The notes below the pieces were generated by a model. The model was not told where the DNA came from. It saw only the letters and a program-made list of their open reading frames with translations, and did no database searches. From Spirochaetota bacterium (lineage in GTDB: Bacteria; Spirochaetota; Spirochaetia; Sphaerochaetales; Sphaerochaetaceae), in assembly GCA_023401595.1 (NCBI GenBank), contig JAEXDQ010000055.1, positions 1-64,000 on the forward strand: a stretch of 64,000 nucleotides of DNA. The letters run 5' to 3'. Within the stretch, counting starts at the first letter, position 1; each line of letters begins with the position of its first letter. The translations under genes were made by a program, and so were the position numbers. Below, one piece after another: positions 1-7,937 of the stretch.

Positions 1-207
1 ATCAAGACTCTGAGAAGAAAAGCTTATGGTTTCAGAGATACTGAATACTTCTTCTTGAAAATCAAATTTGAGAGCTTAAAGCCGAGATTGCGTTACCTAT
101 CCCCCAAATTTCTGAGTTGAACCAAAGCTTCTTCATACAGCCGTTTTACCATGAAAAACGGCTACTCGCAACCATTTTAGTAACAGTATCAGTAACACTT
201 TTAAGGT

Positions 208-247
208 AAAAAAATAAGCAACCCCATATACAATATAGGATTGCTTA
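208..247 (-). terminator. Rho-independent terminator downstream of tRNA-Met
   Basis: On the minus strand, TAAGCAA (247-241) pairs with TTGCTTA (221-215), extended by CC:GG, and is followed at once by seven T residues (214-208). It lies 12 bases past the tRNA 3' end, so it would end the tRNA transcript. The rest of 1-207 shows no gene. Confidence 0.7.
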
Positions 248-258
248 TCATTTTCGAT

Positions 259-331
259 TAGCGGCGAAGGGACTTGGACCCCTGACCGAACGGATATGAG
301 CCGTTTGCTCTACCAACTGAGCTACGCCGCC
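259..331 (-). tRNA. tRNA-Met (anticodon CAU)
   Basis: The minus strand folds into a complete 73-nt cloverleaf: acceptor GGCGGCG/CGCCGCT with a G1-U72 wobble, D-stem GCTC/GAGC, anticodon stem AACGG/CCGTT with loop CTCATAT (anticodon CAT at loop positions 3-5), five-base variable loop, T-stem AGGGG/CCCTT, discriminator A. CCA is not encoded. The first acceptor pair is not the C-A mismatch typical of bacterial initiators, so an elongator Met tRNA is most likely; a tRNA-Ile2 with modified CAU cannot be excluded. The T-loop reads TCCAAGT, with C where position 55 is nearly always U (pseudouridine). Confidence 0.93.
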
Positions 332-361
332 GTCAGTCGCACGGTTTTTGCGACATCGGCT

Positions 362-390
362 ACTATATAGATGAAGTTGCCGTCTGTCAA
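362..390 (-). promoter_or_regulatory. Sigma-70-type promoter of tRNA-Met
   Basis: Reading the minus strand, TTGACA (390-385) is followed after exactly 17 bases by TATAGT (367-362). Transcription would begin near 355, about 25 bases before the tRNA 5' end. A consensus -35 with ideal spacing fits a stable-RNA promoter. The remaining 391-629 holds no gene. Confidence 0.8.
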
Positions 391-629
391 GCGGGCTTTG
401 GAAAAAGATGATGAAAAATCTCCGTTCCGTTCGCATCGTCCCAGAGAGATATAAGATGGAGCCGCCTGCCCCATCCACTGTAAATCGAACAGCCAGCATG
501 CACCTTGGGCGAGGCGGGGACGGGGAAGAGCTGTCGTATGCCATTTTACGGCCGCATACCGGTACCGGACGCCGGACCGTTTTAGTCCGACCGGAACAGA
601 AAGCCCGTTCCTCGCAACGCCTCCTACAT

Positions 630-1775
630 TTATTCCGATTCGGGCTTTCCCGCACCTGGGTGCTTTACCCGGCCAAGCCAGCCAAGGAGAAGATAGGAGA
701 CGGCGGTGAGCGGACTTACCGCGACAAGGCCGATGCAGCCTGTCAAGGTCTGCACGATTTCCGAAGAAATGGTCTTCGACGTCAGGATGTTGAACACAGG
801 AGTCCCCTGGGCCATATAGACCATCAACACGGCCAGGTAGCTCGAAAGATAGGCGAACAACAACGTCGTCGTCTGGGTCCCTACCCCGGCACGGCCAATC
901 GCAAGGCCGGAACGAAACAACAGGCGGGAGCTGATGCCGGGACTTGCGTTTTCGACCTCCTGCATCGTAATTGCTACGTCGATCGATAAATCCATCATGG
1001 CCCCAAGGCAACCGAGGTAGACGGCGGCCTGGAACAAGGCTCTGAGGTCGAGATTCTGGAACCCGCTGTAGAGGAGGGATTCCGACCATTCAAGTTGAGT
1101 ACCATCAATTTGAAATATCGATATAACAATCCATGATAGGAATAATAAGAAGAATGAACTTATTAACGTTCCAGCGAAAGCAGCGCCGCTCGCCTTCTTG
1201 ATGCCGCCGACCATCAGCAGTGTCGCCGCGGACATCAGTATTCCGGCGAAGAACGCCACAGGAATAGGGGCTATACCTTTGAGCGAGCAGGGAATCAGAA
1301 TCTTCCAGACGACCATGAAGGAGAATATGAACGACAATATCGTCCTGGCGCCCCGCCAACCAGCGAACGCGACGAGCGCCGCGGCGAAAACCAGCGCGAG
1401 CAGCAGCTCCTTGTTCATCCGGTAATGGTCTATCATGTTCACGAAGATAACGGAATCGTCGGCATCCTGTTCCACAAGAACCCAGGCGACGTCGCCCACG
1501 TTGAACACCTTGTCGTTCGCCAGAGAACCGGAAAAAAGATTGACCGCTTCGTGGATTTCCCCCTTGTGAGAACCGGAACGAAGTTCGACCTCACACCGTT
1601 GCTCGCCGTCCCGAAACAGCCCTATCTGAAGCAGCGTGGAGTTGTCCACCGACAGAACCTTCGCTTTCGCCCCTTCGGCATTGTAGTATATGTCCCGCTC
1701 GAAGCCCGTCGGAAGGAACGCCAGGGCCGTCAGCACCACGATATATATGATTGGAAAAATGATTCTTTTTTGCAT
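630..1775 (-). CDS. YibE/F family integral membrane protein
   Basis: This 381-aa protein has an N-terminal hydrophobic segment, a soluble beta-rich extracytoplasmic domain (about residues 30-110), then about seven membrane segments. That layout, and the stretch around GRAGVGTQTTTLLFAYLSSY near residue 300, match the YibE/F family. The family's biochemical role is not firmly established. The ATG at 1775 has no visible Shine-Dalgarno sequence. The gene lies 79 bases downstream of the alkaline phosphatase on the same strand, but a strong hairpin at 1791-1827 stands between them, so cotranscription is doubtful. Confidence 0.82.
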   Translation of the reverse strand: MQKRIIFPIIYIVVLTALAFLPTGFERDIYYNAEGAKAKVLSVDNSTLLQIGLFRDGEQRCEVELRSGSHKGEIHEAVNLFSGSLANDKVFNVGDVAWVLVEQDADDSVIFVNMIDHYRMNKELLLALVFAAALVAFAGWRGARTILSFIFSFMVVWKILIPCSLKGIAPIPVAFFAGILMSAATLLMVGGIKKASGAAFAGTLISSFFLLFLSWIVISIFQIDGTQLEWSESLLYSGFQNLDLRALFQAAVYLGCLGAMMDLSIDVAITMQEVENASPGISSRLLFRSGLAIGRAGVGTQTTTLLFAYLSSYLAVLMVYMAQGTPVFNILTSKTISSEIVQTLTGCIGLVAVSPLTAVSYLLLGWLGRVKHPGAGKPESE

Positions 1776-1790
1776 GATGATATATGGAAA

Positions 1791-1827
1791 TCCCGACCGC
1801 CGGCTCGCTACAAGCCGACGACCGGGA
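1791..1827 (-). terminator. Long hairpin between alkaline phosphatase and yibE/F genes
   Basis: Fifteen consecutive pairs (three G-U) form between 1827-1813 and 1805-1791 on the minus strand, with a seven-base loop. Only TTT follows. It may work as a weak intrinsic terminator or as an mRNA 3'-end stabiliser for the phosphatase transcript. Confidence 0.5.
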
Positions 1828-1854
1828 CTTCGGGTAGGTAGGATAGAGCGTCAA

Positions 1855-3327
1855 TCAGTTGACGCCGCAGACTTCAAAAAGCTTCTGACCGACCTGTGTG
1901 TTGTCGTATACGCCGCTGAACGCAGAGCTTCCAGCGCCGATGGCATACACCGGCACGGGGACGCCGGTGTGGGCATAGCTCGTCCAGCCTATCCCGGCCT
2001 TGTTGTTCAGGATGTGGGTCAGCGTCACGGACAGCGGGTCGTATCCGCCATAGAGGAGGGTGGCTTCGTAACCGGTCGTCCTTTCGCCGGCGGCCTTCAT
2101 GGATTCCTTGAACGCAGCGGTCAGCTTCGCATATTCGTAGTCGTTCATGACCAGAGCGGGATCGACCGCGGTCTTGCCGGGGGCGACGAGCCCGAAGACG
2201 TCCTTGATCACCGTCAGGGTTTCCTCGAAGGTCAGGTTCGGGTTCGAAGCCTTCATCTCACCGATCAGCGCGTCAAAGGCGACATAGCTCATCGTCTGGT
2301 TCTCGATCAGGGCGAAGGCGGTGTCGTAGCCGGTGGTGGCCTGTCCGATCGTCAGACCGCCGGTCTCATGGTCGCCGGTCACGAGGATGAGCGTATCCGC
2401 CGGATGCTCCTTGGCGAAATCGACCGCTACCTTGACTGCCTTGTCGAATTCATAGACGTCCTTGATCGTGGCCGCCGCATCGTTGGCGTGACAGGCCCAG
2501 TCAATCTTGCCGCCTTCGACCATCATGAAGAAACCGTTCGCGTTGTCGAGGACTTCTATCCCCTTGCGGGTGAAATCGGCCAAGGTGAGGTCGCCTTCCC
2601 TGTTGTCGATGCCGTACTTCATGGCTCCGCTGTCCTGGAGTTCAGGAGCATATGCGTATACCTTCTCCCCGTTCTGCAGGGAGAGTATTTCATCGCGATC
2701 GTTGGTCACCTTGTAGCCGTTCTCGGCCAAAACGGTGTAGATGCTCTTCTGCCCCTTGTCCGCAGCCTTGTTCACGGAACCGCCGGCGAAATAGTCGAAG
2801 CCGCTGGCCGCCATCTGGAGCCCGATATCATAGTAGCTGTTACGGGAGGCCACATGGGAATAGAATGCGGCGGGAGTGGCGTGGTTAATGGTGACGGAAG
2901 AAATGATTCCGACCTTCCAGCCAAGCTGTTCCTTCACCTTCTCGGCGATGCTCTTCCCCGCGGCCTTGCGGTCAGGCCCCATGCCGATCACGCCGCTGTG
3001 GGTCTTGTATCCCGAAGAAAGGGATGTGGCGGTGGATGCGGAATCGGGACAGAAGGAGGTGGAGTCCTGGGTATACTGGATGCCAAGCACCGGGAACTGG
3101 GTATACACGAGGGGGTCTAGCTCAATCTGTCCGGGCACGTTGCTTCCGGTCAGGATCTGGGCCGCGTTGGTCTGAGGGAGAGCCATGCCGTCGCCGATGA
3201 ACATGAACACATACTTCGGAGTACCGGAGGCTGCTCCATAGACGGTCCCCTCCTGCGTCCCTTGCGCAAAGGCCGCCCCCATGACCATGAGCAGGGCCAA
3301 TACTGTCGCGACAAATTTTCTTTTCAT
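1855..3327 (-). CDS. Alkaline phosphatase (PhoA family), exported
   Basis: This 490-aa protein hydrolyses phosphate monoesters outside the cytoplasm. Residues 1-21 form a signal peptide (Lys/Arg start, hydrophobic core, cleavage near AFA-QG). Family landmarks in order: IGDGM metal site (about residue 45), PDSASTATSLSSG with the nucleophilic serine, MMVEGGKIDWACHANDAA, LVTGDHETGGLT with metal-binding Asp and His, and a C-terminal HTGVPVPVYAIG segment with the last metal His. All expected metal ligands are visible, so it should be active. The start has a good ribosome site (TTTGGAGGAACTAC before ATG). No clear Pho box was recognised upstream. Confidence 0.95.
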   Translation of the reverse strand: MKRKFVATVLALLMVMGAAFAQGTQEGTVYGAASGTPKYVFMFIGDGMALPQTNAAQILTGSNVPGQIELDPLVYTQFPVLGIQYTQDSTSFCPDSASTATSLSSGYKTHSGVIGMGPDRKAAGKSIAEKVKEQLGWKVGIISSVTINHATPAAFYSHVASRNSYYDIGLQMAASGFDYFAGGSVNKAADKGQKSIYTVLAENGYKVTNDRDEILSLQNGEKVYAYAPELQDSGAMKYGIDNREGDLTLADFTRKGIEVLDNANGFFMMVEGGKIDWACHANDAAATIKDVYEFDKAVKVAVDFAKEHPADTLILVTGDHETGGLTIGQATTGYDTAFALIENQTMSYVAFDALIGEMKASNPNLTFEETLTVIKDVFGLVAPGKTAVDPALVMNDYEYAKLTAAFKESMKAAGERTTGYEATLLYGGYDPLSVTLTHILNNKAGIGWTSYAHTGVPVPVYAIGAGSSAFSGVYDNTQVGQKLFEVCGVN

Positions 3328-3444
3328 GTAGTTCCTCCAAATAATGAACTATGGAGAAGCTACCCGATAAACATGAAAAAACTGCGAGCAGAAGATTAGG
3401 AATGTCAAAACTTATCCAAGAAGAGGCAATACGCTATACGCTCA

Positions 3445-3909
3445 TTATCGCAAGGTATTCATCGCAATCAAATACCATTGTCCATCGTCGGCCAACCGCC
3501 AGATGAGCGAATAGGTCGAGGAAACGCCGGCTTGCGGTGAAAAGAATCTGACGGCGACAGTCCGGGCGGACTCATCCCCTACGGGAGCTGACCCAACCAT
3601 ATGTGGGACCGGTAGCAAATCCACCATCACCTTGTCCCAGGTGTGAGTGAACATGGACCGAACGGACGGCTCTACATATGTGGAGACCCATTGCACCGAC
3701 CATGGTTTTGAAAACGCTTCCGCACAACGTTCCAACAACGGATCGGAAGAAACATCGACCAGCCGGCCGAGGGAGGAATCCATCGGCAAGAGCGCGGGAG
3801 CCGGCCGCGAGGGCAGATAGTCCCTTACCCCGACCACGGCAAAGACGGACGCCAAAGGAATAAAAAGCAATATGAATGTCGTTGCAACAACCGCACTGGT
3901 TCGACGCAT
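3445..3909 (-). CDS. Small membrane-anchored or exported protein, unknown function
   Basis: A 154-aa protein with an N-terminal hydrophobic segment (about residues 8-27) that could be a signal peptide or anchor, then a soluble domain. The C-terminal half (RTVAVRFF...SSTYSLIWRL...WYLIAMNTL) has the beta-strand look of an NTF2-like or SnoaL-like fold, but this is only an impression. No catalytic motif is recognised. It is transcribed away from the HD phosphohydrolase gene. Confidence 0.6.
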   Translation of the reverse strand: MRRTSAVVATTFILLFIPLASVFAVVGVRDYLPSRPAPALLPMDSSLGRLVDVSSDPLLERCAEAFSKPWSVQWVSTYVEPSVRSMFTHTWDKVMVDLLPVPHMVGSAPVGDESARTVAVRFFSPQAGVSSTYSLIWRLADDGQWYLIAMNTLR

Positions 3910-4050
3910 GCATTAGGTGTACCCTATGGACCGCCGTTTGTCAAACTCTCCTCGCCAGCCTGGAGCTTGGGCAGCCGACGACCCTAGCCGACGACCTCAG
4001 CCGGAGAGCGGGTGGACAGAAACGGGCGAGTCGCATACACTGGACTGACC

Positions 4051-5358
4051 ATGACCGACACTACCAGACAGAAAGAGAACCTCGCCTTTCTATACGGCGA
4101 TTTCAATATTTCCATCAGGGATCCCCTGTGGAAGGATATCAAGCTCACCCCGGGGTTCAGCAAGCTGTATCACCTGCCGGCCGTCCAGAAGCTTGGAAGA
4201 ATCAAACAACTGGGGCCGACGTTCCATGTGTATCCCGGAGCCGTCCATACAAGACTCGACCATAGCCTTGGAGTATACCATGTGGCGCGGCTCATGTTGA
4301 CATCGTTCCTGCGGTCTGACCAGGGTGCGAGGTTGCTTACCAAACGGGGGATGCTCGCGTTCCTTGCGGCGGCGATGCTCCATGACCTCGGACACTTTCC
4401 TTATGCGCATTCCTTGAAAGAACTACCGTTGGAGGAACATGAACACCTCGCCGCCGTCATCATCCGGCAAGACGGACAGATCCGTCGGGCCTTGGAGGAA
4501 ATCGGCTGCGACATCGGACAAGTCTGCGCGATCATCGACGATACGACGCCGAGCGATTCGGAAGAAACCAGCTTCTACAGGGCGTTGCTGTCGGGCACGC
4601 TCGATCCCGACAAGCTTGACTACCTGAGCCGGGACGCTTATTTCTGCGGGATTCCGTATGGAGTGCAGGACGCATCCTATATCATAGACAGACTTGCGCT
4701 GGCGGATAGACGTCCCGCCATATCCAGGCAGGCGTTGGGCTCGGTGGAACATCTGCTGTTCAGCAAATATCTGATGTACAAGAATGTATATTGGCACAAA
4801 GGGACCAGGGCCGCGACTTCAATGATCAAGAAGGCGTTGCTGAAAGCTTTGAGAGAAGACGCGATCAAAGCCGACGACCTGTATGGCCTTGACGATGAAC
4901 AGTTCTTCAGGCTACCGGAGGTTCTTCATACACCGGCGTTTGAACTGGTCAGCCGGGTCAAGGACAACCAGCTGCTCGTCTGTAGATATGAACGGACGTT
5001 TTCCGAAATGGAACCGCTGCACAGGATGGTGATGGATCTCGACGAACGCCTCGACTGCGAAGGAAGGCTGCACGCACGTCTGGTCGAAACCTATCCCCAG
5101 CTGGAAGACTGGGAAGTCATCATCGATATCCCGGAACCGATATCGTTTGAATCAGATATCCCGGTCCTCGAAGACGATGGCTCGACGCAACCGTTCAACA
5201 AGGTCGATGAACTGTTTTCCCAACCGGTCGTAAAGACCTTCGCCTCGACATTACGCAAAATCAGGATATTCGTACCCGACTACGTTGACGCGCCCCGGCT
5301 TGCGGCATCCGTTGAACGGATGCTACCGACCAAAGGTGCCCACCGGCTCAAGGATTGA
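4051..5358 (+). CDS. HD-superfamily metal-dependent phosphohydrolase
   Basis: The protein is 435 aa from the ATG at 4051. Metal-binding HD motifs are complete: RLDHS followed by GVYHVARL, then HDLGHFPYAHSLK, and DPDKLDYLSRDAYFCGIPYG. This pattern matches the dGTPase-like/YdhJ branch, which acts on nucleotides or related phosphates; the substrate cannot be read from sequence. The frame is open upstream to a GTG at 4012, but the family N-terminus and a codon-usage change favour 4051; neither start has a strong ribosome site. Confidence 0.87.
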   Translation: MTDTTRQKENLAFLYGDFNISIRDPLWKDIKLTPGFSKLYHLPAVQKLGRIKQLGPTFHVYPGAVHTRLDHSLGVYHVARLMLTSFLRSDQGARLLTKRGMLAFLAAAMLHDLGHFPYAHSLKELPLEEHEHLAAVIIRQDGQIRRALEEIGCDIGQVCAIIDDTTPSDSEETSFYRALLSGTLDPDKLDYLSRDAYFCGIPYGVQDASYIIDRLALADRRPAISRQALGSVEHLLFSKYLMYKNVYWHKGTRAATSMIKKALLKALREDAIKADDLYGLDDEQFFRLPEVLHTPAFELVSRVKDNQLLVCRYERTFSEMEPLHRMVMDLDERLDCEGRLHARLVETYPQLEDWEVIIDIPEPISFESDIPVLEDDGSTQPFNKVDELFSQPVVKTFASTLRKIRIFVPDYVDAPRLAASVERMLPTKGAHRLKD

Positions 5359-5499
5359 AGCGACGAGCAGCGACAGAGGTGCAAAAAACGACAGGATGAA
5401 CATATAGCGCGAAAAAGCCCCGTGTACGACGACCCGCGGAACGACGCGGTCGGAGAGCATGCGCATGGCGCTCGACGCAGGCAAGGAGACATACTCACG

Positions 5500-6321
5500 A
5501 TGACGGACGATACAATACATGAAGACAGGCAGGCTACGGAGAAAATCCCATACCAAAAACTGATCGAGGGCGACATCCCCCCATGGGTGATGCGGTTCAT
5601 CAAGCTGACAGGAAAAGTCATCAACCAGTACGACATGATCCGGGAAGGCGACACCGTGCTGCTCGGAGTATCGGGTGGCAAGGATTCGCTCGCGCTGGCC
5701 TTGGCGCTTTCGCTTCGAAGGAAATGGCTTCCGGTTCGATATGACCTGAAAGCGGTCATGATCAACTGGGTGGAGCATCCCATACCGCAGGAAGCAAGGG
5801 AACCTCTACAACGATATTTCGCCGACCTTGACATTGATTTCATCATCAAGGACGAACTCATGTTCCCCGGTTCGTTCGCCGGAGAGTTCAACTGTTATCT
5901 CTGTTCCCGGAACAGGCGGCGGATTTTGTTTGAATACGCCAGTCAGAATGGCCTTGAGCTGATCGCGATGGGGCATCATCTGGACGACCTGGTGGAGACG
6001 ACGATGATCAACCTGTGCTTCCGTGGCAAATTCTCCACCATGCTGCCAATCCAGGAATTCTTCAAGGGAAAGCTCCATATCATCAGGCCGATGATAGAAG
6101 TCCACGAACAGACGACAAGAAGACTCGCCGAACAATATACACTGCCGGTGGTCAAGCCGGTCTGCCCCTATGACCAGACAAATATCAGGTCGAGCGTCAA
6201 GCCGATCATCGGGCAGCTCTCCAAGCTGGACAAACTCGCCAGAGAGCATATGTACCATGCGCACACGTTCGACTACCGTATACCGAGGGAACGGGAAACC
6301 AGTAGCCGGGAATCCGAGTAG
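5500..6321 (+). CDS. TtcA-like PP-loop ATPase (tRNA thiolation family)
   Basis: A 273-aa PP-loop protein. GVSGGKDSLALAL near residue 55 is the ATP-pyrophosphatase P-loop. A CYLC pair followed by SRNRRRIL, the segment GHHLDDLVET, and a third Cys in VCPYD match TtcA, which uses an iron-sulphur cluster on three Cys to make 2-thiocytidine-32 in tRNA. The second motif lacks the CNLC form of enterobacterial TtcA, so a different thiolation or sulphur-transfer substrate is possible. ATG 5500 was chosen because AAGGAG lies 11 bases upstream. It follows the HD gene on the same strand by 141 bases. Confidence 0.85.
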   Translation: MTDDTIHEDRQATEKIPYQKLIEGDIPPWVMRFIKLTGKVINQYDMIREGDTVLLGVSGGKDSLALALALSLRRKWLPVRYDLKAVMINWVEHPIPQEAREPLQRYFADLDIDFIIKDELMFPGSFAGEFNCYLCSRNRRRILFEYASQNGLELIAMGHHLDDLVETTMINLCFRGKFSTMLPIQEFFKGKLHIIRPMIEVHEQTTRRLAEQYTLPVVKPVCPYDQTNIRSSVKPIIGQLSKLDKLAREHMYHAHTFDYRIPRERETSSRESE

Positions 6322-6477
6322 GTACGCAAAGAAGACTTTCATCCATCCCAGTGCAAATACCGTTGCAGGTCATTACAGCGCCATACAAAAGAGAAATACT
6401 TTCCCATTATCGTTCAATCGGATATACTGGAACTTGAACAAACAGCTGGTTTAGGGGGAGACTGAACGGAGAAGCGT

Positions 6478-7884
6478 ATGAAAAGAACAAGAGTCGTCTT
6501 ACTTTGTTGCGTGGTTTGCTTGATTTCATCGACGTCGCTCATCGCAAAGTCCGCGAAGTTCAACCTCGGACTTGGATTGAACTATACGTTCGCACAACCG
6601 CAGGGGGTGCCTGACATCCAAAACGCAAGCCACAAGCTGGGTTTGGAAATCAGCCCGTCCTTCTCCTACGGCAAGTTCGCCATGCAGCTCGACGCATACC
6701 TGTTCTTCGGCATCAATCCGTTCGCGTCCGATTTCGGTTTCTGGCCGAACAACTGGTTGCCGCCTGAGAGGAAGCCGGAAGACAGCGACTTTTCCTATGC
6801 GATGCGGGTGATCAGCCATTATAGCGGCGTCATCAACTATATCACGTATGGCGGAAGAAACGACGACGTCTATTTCCGTTGGGGAAAGCTGAACGGGACG
6901 ACCATGGGCGACGGCGCGTTGCTCACCGCCTATCAGGACAGCACCGTGGACAGACGGGTGACAAGACCGGGAATCACCTTCAAGCTCGACGCGAAGACGT
7001 TCGACTTCCCGTGGCTCGGTTTTGAATTCATTACAGACGACATATTCCACCCTTCCCTGCTGGCCTCTCGACTGTTCGTCCGGCCTTGCACGGCAACGAC
7101 GATACCCGTCATAAAGGATATGGCGGTCGGAATCTCGTTCGCGACGGATCCGTATGGGCATGTCATTCTCGGCTTGGATGAAATAACGGGCGAGCAGGTC
7201 GCGGTCGATACAGTCCCGCCGCTCACCGACGCGGCGGTGGACGTCGTCCTGCCTCTGCTCTCGGACAAATGGATAGCCCTTTCGTTCTACAGCGATTTCA
7301 TCATGCAGTTCCCCGACCAGAAGGCGCTTGGCATGTCCCATGCGGTCAGGCTGGGTCTGGGGGGGACCATCACGCCATGGATACTGTTCAACGGGGCCGT
7401 CACTTTCCCGACAGGCAACGGTTATGTTCCTGACTATTTTGAAACGGGCTTCAATACGCGGACTTCCCCGCAGCTGGCGGCGAACAGGATGCTCGTCGGA
7501 GAGATGCATTTCACAGGAAGGCTGGGCGTACAGGTATTGGATACCGCGATCTATACCGGAGTTCTCGCGAAGGGCAACTACAGCGCCGAAAAGAACTGGC
7601 ACAACTATAGTTTCGGAATGAGGGTGCATATCGACAAGGAGCTGCTCAATTTCCTCGGTCTTGATATCACCTATGACAAACGATATCCGAAGAACTCCCT
7701 GACCAATGAAACAGAAGAGTTCGGCAAGGGGCTGCTCACGCTCAAGAACGTCTCGATCGGGATGAACGCATTGGTTACGTTCAGGCCCGTGGACCTCGAC
7801 CTCGGCGTATCCGCCGCATTCGATAGTGATGGAAAAAGTACCGGCGTCAAATTCGACATCGGTTTTCGTTTCTCGTTCTTCTAG
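6478..7884 (+). CDS. Outer-membrane beta-barrel-type protein, unknown function
   Basis: A 468-aa protein with a signal peptide (about residues 1-23, KRTR then a hydrophobic core). The rest is rich in Gly, aromatic residues and alternating polar/hydrophobic stretches, and it ends in IGFRFSFF; a terminal aromatic residue is the usual barrel-assembly signal. Function is not recognised; a spirochaete-specific porin-like or structural barrel is inferred. GGAG lies seven bases before the ATG. The next gene (7938) is also a barrel-type protein and is probably cotranscribed (53-base gap, no terminator). Confidence 0.75.
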   Translation: MKRTRVVLLCCVVCLISSTSLIAKSAKFNLGLGLNYTFAQPQGVPDIQNASHKLGLEISPSFSYGKFAMQLDAYLFFGINPFASDFGFWPNNWLPPERKPEDSDFSYAMRVISHYSGVINYITYGGRNDDVYFRWGKLNGTTMGDGALLTAYQDSTVDRRVTRPGITFKLDAKTFDFPWLGFEFITDDIFHPSLLASRLFVRPCTATTIPVIKDMAVGISFATDPYGHVILGLDEITGEQVAVDTVPPLTDAAVDVVLPLLSDKWIALSFYSDFIMQFPDQKALGMSHAVRLGLGGTITPWILFNGAVTFPTGNGYVPDYFETGFNTRTSPQLAANRMLVGEMHFTGRLGVQVLDTAIYTGVLAKGNYSAEKNWHNYSFGMRVHIDKELLNFLGLDITYDKRYPKNSLTNETEEFGKGLLTLKNVSIGMNALVTFRPVDLDLGVSAAFDSDGKSTGVKFDIGFRFSFF

Positions 7885-7937
7885 AAGAAGTTTTGAACAT
7901 AAGAAATCGCCAGACCAGAAGAAGGAAGGTGGGATTG

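Noticed and set aside
1690..3120. Plus-strand open frame of 476 codons
   Set aside because: It is antisense to the alkaline phosphatase, with no ribosome site or family match.
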